A stretch of 64,000 nucleotides of DNA from Lunularia cruciata. Lineage: Eukaryota > Streptophyta > Marchantiopsida > Lunulariales > Lunulariaceae. Each line of letters starts with the position of its first letter. Positions within the stretch are counted from its first letter, which is position 1. Location: positions 9,920,001-9,984,000 of the forward strand of contig OX419760.1 of assembly GCA_948567375.1 (NCBI GenBank), read 5' to 3'. Under the pieces are notes generated by a model that did not search any database, was not told where the DNA came from, and was given only the letters and a program-made list of their open reading frames with translations. Both the position numbers and the translations under genes were made by a program. This document shows, piece after piece, positions 10,319 to 19,834 of the stretch.

Positions 10319-11908
10319 ATGGGGAAACTTCCGGTTTTCTTTGGCAAGGATGGAGAAGATGTGGAGGCCTTTGTGAGAGACTTCAAGAGAGCTTGCATAG
10401 GAAACAATGAGAGGAGGAAGAATGAGTGGGCCTCATTATTACCAGATTTCTTTGAGGATGCAGCACTTACATGGTATGAGTCAGAATACCAAAAGAGAGA
10501 GAGGAGAGAGGGGAAAGAGGAGTCTTGGGAGACTTTGACTTCAGCAGTCATTGAGAACTTTCTTCCTGATGAGAGTTATGAGAGATTGATGAGTGAGGTT
10601 ACATTTCTCAAGCAAGGAGATGGAGAGAAAGTGAGGGTCTATGTGGAAAGAGTGGAAAAGTTGGAGTCCAGATTTCGCATAGTGTTGAGGAAGGGTGAGG
10701 ATGATGTGGAAACTACAATGATTGGCATAGGGGCCATGCTCACCAAGAATTTTGTGGGAGGATTGAGACCACAAATTAGAAGCAAGGTGAGATATGAGAA
10801 ACCTTCTTCCAAGGTTGAAGCTATCAAGGTCGCAATTCGTATGGAGGAGAGTTTGGAAGGGGATGAGAGTGATTTGGTGGTGAAGGAGGTTGTGCATCCT
10901 CCTCAAGGCTACAAGTATGGTGGAACTTCTGATACTTTGGTGACAAGGGTTGCACCACAAGTAGTAGTTGCTCCAATTCTTGCACCTCCACCAAAAGATC
11001 CACTCCAAACCATCACAGAACAACTTGCGGATCTCAAGATCAATGTGGTGCAACTATGGGAGAAGAGAGAGGTGGATCAGAATGTAGGGAGAGGACCTAG
11101 GAGTTATGGAAACTATCCATATAGAGGAGGCCAACCAGCCAACAATTTCAATGATAGAAATTGTTTTGGTTGTGGAGGAAGAGGCCATATCCAAAGGAAT
11201 TGCCCAAATTCCACGTACCATGGAGGAAGGGGTTATGAGGGAGCCAATAGAGGGAAAGAGGGAGGTAGTGAAACCCAAGTGGCTCCTAATCCCAACAAAG
11301 GTAAGGGGATAGCATCCATAGATGTGGTTGAGAGCAAGTATGAGAAGGGAGAGTGCTCAAACTCCAAGGGTCTTAATTTGGAGCTTTTGGCACAAGAGAA
11401 GAAGAGAGCTCGTTTTGCAGAGGATGTTCACTCTTCTCAAGGATTTACTTCAAGCAAGGATACTCCTATGTCTACTAGGAGCACTCGCACCTCAACACCA
11501 TCAACAACAAAGACTCCAAGGAAGAAGTTGGGGATGGAGGACTTCTTGATCTCAAAGCAACAATGGAACTACAATGTGTTGGAGGATGTTGGTAGTCACA
11601 AGGCTAACATCACAGTGGGCCAATTAATTGCTTTGAACCCTACCTTGAGAAAGGAGCTTAGAGGTGGTTTGAGTTCTACAAGGAGCAAAAAGAAGAAGAA
11701 GGCAAAAGTTCCAGTATCAATGGGGGTGGTGGATGCCAAGCTAGCACCATGGGAGGCTTGTGAATATGCCTCCAAGATTGATGTGAGAGTGAATGGTCAC
11801 AACATCAAGGATGCATTGGTTGATGGAAGATCAACAGTGAATGCCATGTCAGAAAGGTTGATGAAGAAGTTGGGTATATACCCTCAAGACCTTCAACATT
11901 TGTGGTGA
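10319..11908 (+). CDS. A2 gag-protease
   Basis: The ORF has 529 codons. Residues 1-150 form the Gag domain, with the N-terminus beginning MGKLPVFFGKDGEDVEAF. A CCHC knuckle (CFGCGGRGHIQRNC) is at residues 282-295 in an Arg/Gly/Asn-rich stretch. A Ser/Thr-Pro linker follows. The protease active-site motif is at residues 501-505, where the usual VDGGS reads VDGRS. In other copies gag continues in frame into pol. Here a one-base loss in GGGTAT(G)ATA at about 11875 shifts the frame and ends the ORF at 11908, seven bases past the pol ORF start. The shift is probably a recent mutation rather than programmed frameshifting, since no other copy shares it. Confidence 0.88.
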   Translation: MGKLPVFFGKDGEDVEAFVRDFKRACIGNNERRKNEWASLLPDFFEDAALTWYESEYQKRERREGKEESWETLTSAVIENFLPDESYERLMSEVTFLKQGDGEKVRVYVERVEKLESRFRIVLRKGEDDVETTMIGIGAMLTKNFVGGLRPQIRSKVRYEKPSSKVEAIKVAIRMEESLEGDESDLVVKEVVHPPQGYKYGGTSDTLVTRVAPQVVVAPILAPPPKDPLQTITEQLADLKINVVQLWEKREVDQNVGRGPRSYGNYPYRGGQPANNFNDRNCFGCGGRGHIQRNCPNSTYHGGRGYEGANRGKEGGSETQVAPNPNKGKGIASIDVVESKYEKGECSNSKGLNLELLAQEKKRARFAEDVHSSQGFTSSKDTPMSTRSTRTSTPSTTKTPRKKLGMEDFLISKQQWNYNVLEDVGSHKANITVGQLIALNPTLRKELRGGLSSTRSKKKKKAKVPVSMGVVDAKLAPWEACEYASKIDVRVNGHNIKDALVDGRSTVNAMSERLMKKLGIYPQDLQHLW

Positions 11909-14900
11909 GCATGGCAAACAAGCAACAAGTTCGACCAGTAGGGGTGATGGATAAGGTGGTAGTTTCAGTTATGGGAGTTCAAAATCTCATGACTTTCCAA
12001 GTCTTGAAGGATTCAAGCTATGACTTACTTCTTGGGAGGCTATGGTTGAGAGCAGCACGCACAACTGATCGATGGCACAAAGGGTACTTGAGGATTGGGC
12101 CATCAAACCATAGAGTCACTGTTCCTGTGACTAACACCACCAACACTTCACATTCAGATACCCCATCTTCTAATTATTGGGAATCAGATTCTGAAGAAGG
12201 AGCTTCAAGTGTGGACACAAGCATGGAAGAGGAGACTTCCACGGAGGAAGATGAATCTGAATCTGATTCAGATGTGTATCCCTTGTGTGCTATGGATTTT
12301 GCACCTAAGCCAGAGGTTTTGAAGGACCCAGATAAATCACCATTGACACTTGAGGAGGTAGAGAGAAGGTTATCTACCCTCAAGTATGGCCCAAATGTTA
12401 CCAAGGAGGAGAAGGTGAGATTTGAGGAGATTTTCCGCAAGTTCATCCATGTGTTTGCTTTTAGTTACAAGGATTTGAAGGAAGTCACCTTGGAGGAGCA
12501 CAAGATAGAGGTGGAGTCACATGCAAGACCAATCCGCCAAAAGCAACGTCGCATTAGCCCACCAATATCTTTGGTTGTGAAGGAGGAGATTGATAAGCTC
12601 AAGGAGGCTGGATTTATCTTTGAGGTGGAGAATTCAGAATGGGTGTCTCCAATTGTCATTGTGAAGAAAAAGAATGGCAAGCTTCGGGTATGTGTGGATT
12701 ACAAGAAGCTTAATGCTGTTACCAAGAAGGACTACTACCCATTGCCATTCATTGATGAGATCTTGGAGGAGGTTGCAGGTCATGAGAGGTACAGTTTTGG
12801 AGATGGTTATAGTGGATATAACCAAATAAAGATTGCACCAGAGCATCAACAACTCACCACATTCACCACACCTTGGGGAACTTACGCTTTCAAGGTCATG
12901 CCTTTTGGGCTTTGCAATGCTCCAGCCACATTCCAACGGTTCATGAACAAGGTATTTGAACCTTTCATTGGGAAATTTGTGAGAGATTTCATTGATGACT
13001 TTTGTGTCTATGGGAGCAAGGAGGAGCACTTTGAGCACCTAATCAAAGTCTTGCAACGCTTGGATGAGGCAAATGCATCACTCAACCCAGAGAAGTGCAT
13101 TTTTGGATGTGAAGAAGGTCTAGTTTTGGGGCACATCATCTCCAAGGATGGAATAGTAGTTGATCCTGAGAAGGTGAGGAAAATCTCAGACCTTCCATTC
13201 CCTTCAAGCTTGACAAAGTTACGCCAATTCTTGGGAATGGTTGGGTACTATAGGAGGTTCATCTTCTCATTTTCCAACAAGGCTTATGCATTGACCATCT
13301 ACATGAAGAAGGGTGTAGATTACATGGTGATTTTGGAAGACAAGGAGGCTCTCAAAGCTTTTGAGGAGCTCAAGCAATCCCTTGTTGTAGCTCCAATTCT
13401 TGCTAAACCTGATTGGAGTAAGCCTTTCATCCTCTACAGTGATGCTTCTAATGTAGCTATAGGATGCACTCTTAGTCAATTAGACCAAGATGGGCATGAT
13501 CATCCAATAGCTTATGCTAGTAGGCAGATGGTTTCAGCAGAGAAGAACTACTCTGTCATAGAGAGAGAAGGGTTGGCAGTGATTTTTGGTCTCAAGAAGT
13601 TTAGACACTACTTGATTGGAGGGAAAGCCACAATTGTCACGGATCACAAGGCTTTGAAGTACATCTTCAACAAGCCTAATGTTGAAGGGAGACTAGCAAG
13701 GTGGATGATACTCTTGTCTGAGTATGACTACACAATTGAGGATAGGCCAGGAAAGAAACATGCAAATGCTGATTTGTTATCTAGAGCCTATGATCATGAT
13801 GGAGATGAGCCAGTAGATGATTCCTTCCCGGATGAGGAGCTCATGACAATCTTAGTCACTCAAGAGATTCCAATGGAGTACAAGGAGATTGTGGATTTTG
13901 TGACAAGAGGTAACTATCCAGAAGGGATGCATGCTAGGGAGAGGAAGGCCCTTGCAGCAAGATCTAGACCTTACACAATGGTGGAGGATATTCTTTTTCA
14001 CCAAGGAGCAGATGGTCTACTTCGAAGAGCAGTGGGTAAGGAAGAGTCTATCCTACTCATAAAGGAGTTTCATGAAGGTTTAGTATGTGGAGGACACTTT
14101 GCAGGAAAGGTGACTGCTTTCAAGATTCTAGATGCAGGTTACCATTGGAGAGGGATTTTCAAGGATTGTCTTGATTATTGCAAAACTTGTCATGTTTGTC
14201 AAGCTTTTGCTAGAAAGTCTACATCCACTCCACCACTTAGATCAATTCCATTGCTAGGACCTTTTGAGAAGTGGGGAATTGATTTTGTAGGACCTCTCAA
14301 TAGAACCCCAAGGAACAATCGGTACATTGTGGTAGTTACTGATTACCTTACCAAGTGGGTTGAGGCTAGACCATTGAGGGACAAGAATGAAGATGAAGTG
14401 GGTAGATTTCTTTATGAACGCATTATCACTAGGTTTGGATGCCCTTTGGAGTTGGTTTCTGATAGAGGAGGAGAGTTTACAGGAAGCATTACTACAGCCA
14501 TGCTACGACATTTCTCTATCACACATAGAGTAACTACATCCTATAAGCCAAATTCCAATGGCTTGGCAGAGAGAACCAATCAGACCTTGTGCATGATGTT
14601 GGCCAAAGATGCAGAAATGGAGGGGTCTAAACATCATTGGGACAAGAGGATTCATGCAGTTTTGTGGGAGTATAGGACAACCATGAAGACTTCCACTGGA
14701 TATTCTCCATTCCAATTGGTGTATGGTATTGAGTCTACCTTACCTATTCACTTTGATCTTCCTACCTTCCAAAGCATTCATAGAAGATTGAAGAAAGCAC
14801 AAGGAAGTGATGCAGGGAAGTCAAGGAAGGATCAACTCATGGAGTTGGAAGAGGCAAGAGCAGTTGCTATGGTTCGAGTGGAGCAAGCCCAAAGGAAACA

Positions 14901-15144
14901 AAAGGAGAGCTATGACAAGAGGCAAGGCAAGAAGAAGGTGGAGCCTTTCAAAGAAGGTGATTGGGTAATGTTGTTTGATTCCATTCGATTCAAGAGAGTG
15001 CAAAAGAAGTTTTTGCCTAAGTACTTTGGACCTTTCATAGTAGAGAAGGTGTGGGGCAATTACACCTATGATCTCAAGGAGTTGGGAGGAAGACACTTTG
15101 ATAGGATTAACCATGATAAGTTGAAGATGTACCATAGAAGGTAG
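11902..15144 (+). CDS. A2 pol: reverse transcriptase, RNase H and integrase
   Basis: This is an uninterrupted frame of 1080 codons. An acidic Ser/Glu-rich linker lies at about residues 85-125. Reverse transcriptase spans about 215-410, with VDYKKLN, MPFGLCNAPATFQRFM and the catalytic FIDD at 363-366. RNase H begins near 505, with YSDAS (Asp 514). The integrase zinc-binding HHCC domain spans about 720-765 and includes CKTCHVC. The catalytic core has Asp 794, Asp 854 and Glu 890 (D-X59-D-X35-E). The C-terminal part resembles a GPF-type domain, with KYFGPFIVEKV near 1045. There is no chromodomain; the ORF stops 48 bases before the 3' LTR. The true start would be in gag-protease, so the listed ATG is only the open-frame start. 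Confidence 0.93.
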   Translation: MVSMANKQQVRPVGVMDKVVVSVMGVQNLMTFQVLKDSSYDLLLGRLWLRAARTTDRWHKGYLRIGPSNHRVTVPVTNTTNTSHSDTPSSNYWESDSEEGASSVDTSMEEETSTEEDESESDSDVYPLCAMDFAPKPEVLKDPDKSPLTLEEVERRLSTLKYGPNVTKEEKVRFEEIFRKFIHVFAFSYKDLKEVTLEEHKIEVESHARPIRQKQRRISPPISLVVKEEIDKLKEAGFIFEVENSEWVSPIVIVKKKNGKLRVCVDYKKLNAVTKKDYYPLPFIDEILEEVAGHERYSFGDGYSGYNQIKIAPEHQQLTTFTTPWGTYAFKVMPFGLCNAPATFQRFMNKVFEPFIGKFVRDFIDDFCVYGSKEEHFEHLIKVLQRLDEANASLNPEKCIFGCEEGLVLGHIISKDGIVVDPEKVRKISDLPFPSSLTKLRQFLGMVGYYRRFIFSFSNKAYALTIYMKKGVDYMVILEDKEALKAFEELKQSLVVAPILAKPDWSKPFILYSDASNVAIGCTLSQLDQDGHDHPIAYASRQMVSAEKNYSVIEREGLAVIFGLKKFRHYLIGGKATIVTDHKALKYIFNKPNVEGRLARWMILLSEYDYTIEDRPGKKHANADLLSRAYDHDGDEPVDDSFPDEELMTILVTQEIPMEYKEIVDFVTRGNYPEGMHARERKALAARSRPYTMVEDILFHQGADGLLRRAVGKEESILLIKEFHEGLVCGGHFAGKVTAFKILDAGYHWRGIFKDCLDYCKTCHVCQAFARKSTSTPPLRSIPLLGPFEKWGIDFVGPLNRTPRNNRYIVVVTDYLTKWVEARPLRDKNEDEVGRFLYERIITRFGCPLELVSDRGGEFTGSITTAMLRHFSITHRVTTSYKPNSNGLAERTNQTLCMMLAKDAEMEGSKHHWDKRIHAVLWEYRTTMKTSTGYSPFQLVYGIESTLPIHFDLPTFQSIHRRLKKAQGSDAGKSRKDQLMELEEARAVAMVRVEQAQRKQKESYDKRQGKKKVEPFKEGDWVMLFDSIRFKRVQKKFLPKYFGPFIVEKVWGNYTYDLKELGGRHFDRINHDKLKMYHRR

Positions 15145-15178
15145 AGAGACCTTCACTTTGAGGACAAAGTGAAAACTT

Positions 15179-15192
15179 AGTCCGGGGGTAAA
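15179..15192 (+). other. A2 polypurine tract
   Basis: AGTCCGGGGGTAAA sits directly against the 3' LTR, where plus-strand priming is expected. A3 has the variant CCGGGAGTAAA in the same place (about 25195-25205). Confidence 0.6.
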
Positions 15193-15871
15193 TGTAACAC
15201 CCATTTGTGCATGTGTGTGGTATTGTGATATTTAGCTTGGTATTACAAGTACTTAAGAGATATTATTTATATAGAGATAAAGGATGGTTCTATATTAGTC
15301 ATGGTTAGCTAAAGTTAGTCATAGCTAAGATAGATGGGACCTTACTTTAGAGGAAGTAGAAAAGATGAGCACCACTATTTTGGATTTTAGTGTGTTGACT
15401 TGGTATTATTCCTAGGTGTTTGGCTTTGGGGAAAGAGTTGAGAACTCTTGGGCCCGCAAGCCTTTTTGTTTTGGATTCTTCTTTAGTCCAAGGATAGCCC
15501 ATGTGAAGGAATCCTTGCTTTAGTGGTTGGGTCAAGATAAGGGGAATATGCCCATGTGAATGGATATTCCTTTCTACTTTTTGACTTTACTTGACTTTTA
15601 GTCTAGTAACTTGAGTTACTGCGGTAATTAGTAACTTTGGTACGTAATTATTTCACAAGTATATAAACAAGGAGTGAGGAGGTACTCATCATCCTTTCAT
15701 TTGCAACTATCTCTCTCTCATTGAGTTCTCTAGTGAGCAATGTCTTGAGTCTTGGAGTGTTAGCCTTGGAGGAGTATGATGGAGTTGGGGTTCCTTGCCT
15801 TCTTAGTCCATGGTGCGCTACCATAATAGCCATCAGAGGTTCATCCTGAGTGAGAGACAGGCCGGCTCACA
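15193..15871 (+). repeat. A2 3' LTR
   Basis: The LTR is 679 bp. It is nearly identical to the 5' LTR except for loss of 13 bases (ACCACATGCTTA region, near 15540) and a C to T change near 15648. It is followed by the duplicated GCCC and resumed family B sequence. Confidence 0.93.
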
Positions 15872-16149
15872 GCCCACCTCGGCTTGGATCAGACCCTTTA
15901 CTTTGGATCGGATGTCCACCGGAAAAACTGGAGACTTCGTCTTTGTCTCCTCCTCCAAACTCAGTTCCCGAGTTTTGAGTAGTGCCTCCTTTAGTTCTTT
16001 CTACAAGGCTTTAGCTTTGGCTTTTGCGAGGATCTTTTCCTCCTTGGCAGAGAGAATCACCTTTGGGCGCAGTCTCTTCACCTTTCTGGAAGACGACGAG
16101 GTCATACTCAGCTCCTTGGGATCCCGCTTCTTCTTACTGGAGCGTGTCT
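15872..16149 (-). pseudogene. Family B segment between A2 and A3
   Basis: These 278 bp of B linker sequence are collinear with 58075-58350 of the B' copy (KVKDLIQAKVG-like and Lys/Arg-rich stretches on the minus strand). It joins 8057 on the left and 25899 on the right when A2 and A3 are removed. No complete domain is present. Confidence 0.8.
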
Positions 16150-16841
16150 TGTAACACCCATATGTGCATGTGTGTGGTATTGTGATATTTAACTTGGTAT
16201 TACAAGTACTTCAGAGATATTATTTATATAGACATAAAGGATGGTTCTATATAAGTCATGGTTAGGTAAAGTTAGTCATAACTAAGATAGAGGGGACCTT
16301 ACTTTAGAGGAAGTAGAAAAGATGAGCACCACTATTTTGGATTTTAGTGTGTTGACTTGGTATTATTCCTAGGTGTTTGGCTTTGAGGAAAGAGTTGAGA
16401 ACTCTTGGGCCTGCAAGCATTTTTGTTTTGAATTCTTCTTGAGTCCAAGTATAGCCCATGTGAAGGAATCCTTGACTTATTGGTTGGGTCAAGATAAGAC
16501 CGCATGCTTAGGGGAATATGCCCATGTGAATGGATATTTCTTTCTACTTTTTGACTTGACTTGACTTTTAGTCTAGTAACTTGAGTTACTATAGTAATTA
16601 GTAACTTTGGTACATAACTATTTCACAAGTATATAAGCAAGGGGTGAGGAGGTACTCATCATCCTTTCATTTGCAACTATCTCTCTCTCATTGAGTTCTC
16701 TAGTGAGCAATGTCTTGAGTCTTGGAATGTTAGCCTTGGAGGAGTATGATGGAGTTTGGGTTCCTTGCCTTCTTATTCCATGGTGCGCTACCATAATAGC
16801 CATCAGAGGTTCATCTGGAGTGAGAGACATGCCGGCTCACA
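16150..16841 (+). repeat. A3 5' LTR
   Basis: The LTR is 692 bp, from TGTAACACCCATATG to CGGCTCACA, and is followed four bases later by the tRNA-Glu-type primer site. Confidence 0.92.
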
Positions 16842-17053
16842 TTTTTGGTTCCGTTGCCGGGACCTCTCTAGAAGGCAAGATAATGTTCCGCGTTCAATTC
16901 TACATTAGGCAGAAGGAGGCTATGAGAGCTCACTTGGAGAGAACATTAGGAGAGGAGAGGGCTGAACTTATGTTAGAGAACCAAGATCCATTTGTATACC
17001 CTGTAGTTCATTATGATGTCTTTGAGGTGATTTTGTACATCTTGTACACATGA
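16820..17053 (+). CDS. A3 leader ORF
   Basis: This 77-codon frame over the LTR end and primer site is still open in this otherwise decayed copy. It is equivalent to the A1, A2, A6 and A7 leader frames. Confidence 0.33.
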   Translation: MRDMPAHIFGSVAGTSLEGKIMFRVQFYIRQKEAMRAHLERTLGEERAELMLENQDPFVYPVVHYDVFEVILYILYT

Positions 17054-17699
17054 GAGGAATTGGAGAGATTGTGTGAGGTGAATTGCAGATTTTGGGGATT
17101 AAGGTGATTTTGGGCAAAATCTCAAGTAAGAGATCTGAACTTGAAATTTCTACACATGATAGCTTGGGTTATCTTTCAGTTAGCACACTTGAAATTATTA
17201 TTAGAGCTACTATGTGCATTGAGCTAGAATTTTTGAAAGTTGATAGGGTAAAGTGCTCCCGCAATTGCATGCTCTCTGGAAAATTGTACAGAGTCTCCCA
17301 TTTCTTCAATTTCTTGTGAATTGTCCTGAAAATTTTCAAGAATATTAAGTGTGTTGTATCCTACCTTTCGCCACAAAAGTTAGACAGAGATCGCTTTGCG
17401 CAGGGAGAAATGAGTTTTTGAAGTGAAAGGGGTGGTTTTTAGACCAAATCTGAAATATGGGTGCTGAATAGAAAGGTGTCTAGGCCAAATGGCTTAATGA
17501 AAAGATCTAAAATTTTGCAGAAAGGGACGCCCTAGAGTTGTGATGAAGTATGCAAAATTTCAGAGGACTGTGACATAGTGATTGAGAGATTTGAGTGACA
17601 TTGTGAGGAAGGGTCAATTCTGCAGAGTGGAGATCTCATGCATGAGGAGTTTGAGATCAACAAAAAGCATATTTGAGTGTTTAGACTCATCTTGGGAAC

Positions 17700-18166
17700 A
17701 TGGAGGGTCATCAAGAGTGGAAATTGAGATTATGTAAGGTTCCCCAAGGGTTTGAGGTGATTGTAGGGGTGGATTTGAGGAAAAGAGAGTTTACAATAGA
17801 ATTTGAAGAGAGTGTTGAGAGGATTCAAAAACCTACACCACTTGGAAGAAAGAGTGAGTTTAAGTGCTTTCATGTGGAGAGAAGGGACATAAGGCAAGTT
17901 CATGTCCATTGGCCTTTGAGAGCAAGAGATTGAGGGAAAGGAGAGGCTTACTTGACTTGGGTTTGCATGTTGGACCTTCTTCACCAAGATTGGGAGGGAG
18001 AAGATCTAAGACCAAGGAGTTATGTGAGGTTTGTGGAGTGGAAGGACTTCCAAAGGGACATGAGTGTAGTGGAGTAAAAGCACTTTTAGAGACTTTGGTG
18101 AAGGATCTTGGAGAGAGTCTTAGTACAAAAATACTACCACCTTCATCAGCTAGTTCTCAAGATTAG
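17700..18166 (+). pseudogene. A3 ORF1 zinc-knuckle pseudogene
   Basis: It matches A2 ORF1. A one-base deletion in the first knuckle (GTGCTTTC-ATGTGG near 17870) breaks the frame into 17700-17933 and 17864-18166. A six-base loss near 18125 removes two codons close to the C-terminus. Confidence 0.8.
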
Positions 18167-18398
18167 TGATGGAGATAATCTTTCAACTTATGGATAAACT
18201 ATCCATGAGAGTTAGATTAATATGCACTCTAGGATTTGATGTTGCTATAGAAATCTTGGAGCAACCTGAACCTTTTGTGTTCCCTAGAGTGTATTATTCT
18301 CAGATGGTGTTAGTCATGTATATACTCTATTAGTAATAGAGTGAGAGAAAAGAAAAGAGAAAAAAAATTGAGAGAAAGAAAGATAGTGAGAGGTTAAG

Positions 18399-19834
18399 AT
18401 GGGGAAACTTCCGGTTTTCTTTGGCAAGGATGGAGAAGATGTGGAGGCCTTTGTGAGAGACTTCAAGAGAGCTTGCATAGGAAACAATGAGAGGAGGAAG
18501 AATGAGTGGGCCTCATTATTACCAGATTTCTTTGAGGATGCAGCATTTACAAGGTATGAGTCAGAATACCAAAAGAGAGAGAGGAGAGATGGGGAAGAGG
18601 AGTCTTGGGAGACTTTGACTTCAGCACTCATTGAGAACTTTTTTTCTGATGAGAGTTATGAGAGATTGATGAGTGAGGTTACATTTCTCAAGCGAGGAGA
18701 AGGAGAGAAAGTGAGAGTCTATGTGGAAAGAGTGGAAAAGTTAGAGTCCAGATTTTGCATAGTGTTGAGGAAGGGTGGGGATGATGTGGGGATGATGTGG
18801 AGACTACAATGATTGGAATAGAGGCCATGCTCACCAAGAATTTTTTTGGAGGGTTGAGACCACAAATTAGAAGCAAGGTGAGATATGAGAAACCTTCTTC
18901 CAAGGTTGAAGCTATCAAGATCGCAATTCGTATGGAGGAGAGTTTGGAAGGGGATGAGAGTGATTTGGTGGTGAAGGAGGTTGTGCATCCTCCTCAAGGC
19001 TACATGTATGGTGGAACTTTTGATACTTTGGTGGCAAGGGTTGCACCACAAGTAGTGGTTGCTCCAGTTCTTGCACCTCCACCAAAAGATCCACTTCAAA
19101 CCATCACAGAACAACTTGCAGATCTCAAGATCAATGTGGTGCAACTATGGGAGAAGAGAGAGGTGGATCAGAATGTAGGGAGAGGGCCTAGGAGTTATGG
19201 AAACTATCCATATAGAGGAGGACAACCAGCCAACAATTTCAATGATAGAAATTGTTTTGGTTGTGGAGGAAGAGGCCATATCCAAAGGAATTGCCCAAAT
19301 TCCACTTACCATGGAGGAAGGGGTTATGAGGGAGCCAATAGAGGGAAAGAGGGAGGTAGTGAAACCCAAGTAGCTCCTAATCCTAACAAAGGTAAGGGGA
19401 TAGCATCCATAGATGTGGTTGAGAGCAAGTATGAGAAGGGAGAGTGCTCAAACTCCAAGGGTCTTAATTTGGAGCTTTTGGCACAAGAGAAGAAGAGAGC
19501 TCGTTTTGCAGAGGATGTTCACTCTTCTCAAGGATTTACTTCAAGCAAGGATACTCCTATGTCTACTAGGAGCACTCGCACCTCAACACCATCAACAACA
19601 AAGACTCCAAGGAAGAAGTTGGGGATGGAGGATTTCTTGATTTCAAAGCAACAATGGAACTACAATGTGTTGGAGGATGTTGGTAGTCACAAGGCTAACA
19701 TCACAGTGGGCCAATTGATTGCTTTGAACCCTATCTTGAGAAAGGAGCTTAGAGGTGGTTTGAGTTCTACAAGGAGCAAGAAGAAGAAGAAGAAGGCAAA
19801 AGTTCCAATATCAATGGGGGTGGTGGATGCCAAG
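18399..19834 (+). pseudogene. A3 gag pseudogene, 5' part
   Basis: It is collinear with A2 gag. The frame is shifted at about 18780-18800 by a short tandem duplication (GGATGATGTG repeated). The second frame, 18797-19834, retains the CCHC knuckle and the Lys-rich run. The D1 unit interrupts it at codon GCCAAG, and the homologous sequence resumes at 21742. Confidence 0.88.

Larger units (their letters stand above)
8058..15871 (+). mobile_element. A2: near-intact family A Ty3/gypsy retrotransposon
   Basis: The element is 7814 bp, has all parts and is inserted in family B with GCCC duplicated on both sides (8054-8057 and 15872-15875). The order is 5' LTR, primer site, leader ORF, ORF1, gag-protease, reverse transcriptase, RNase H, integrase, polypurine tract and 3' LTR. 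Its two LTRs differ, by eye, by about two substitutions and one 13-bp deletion, so the insertion is recent. A one-base deletion at the gag-pol junction and a DGG to DGR change in protease are the only obvious defects. Confidence 0.95.

Noticed and set aside
11870-11910. Programmed frameshift between gag and pol in A2
   Set aside because: The other copies read through in one frame at this point. The A2 shift is explained by a single lost base and no slippery sequence is apparent.
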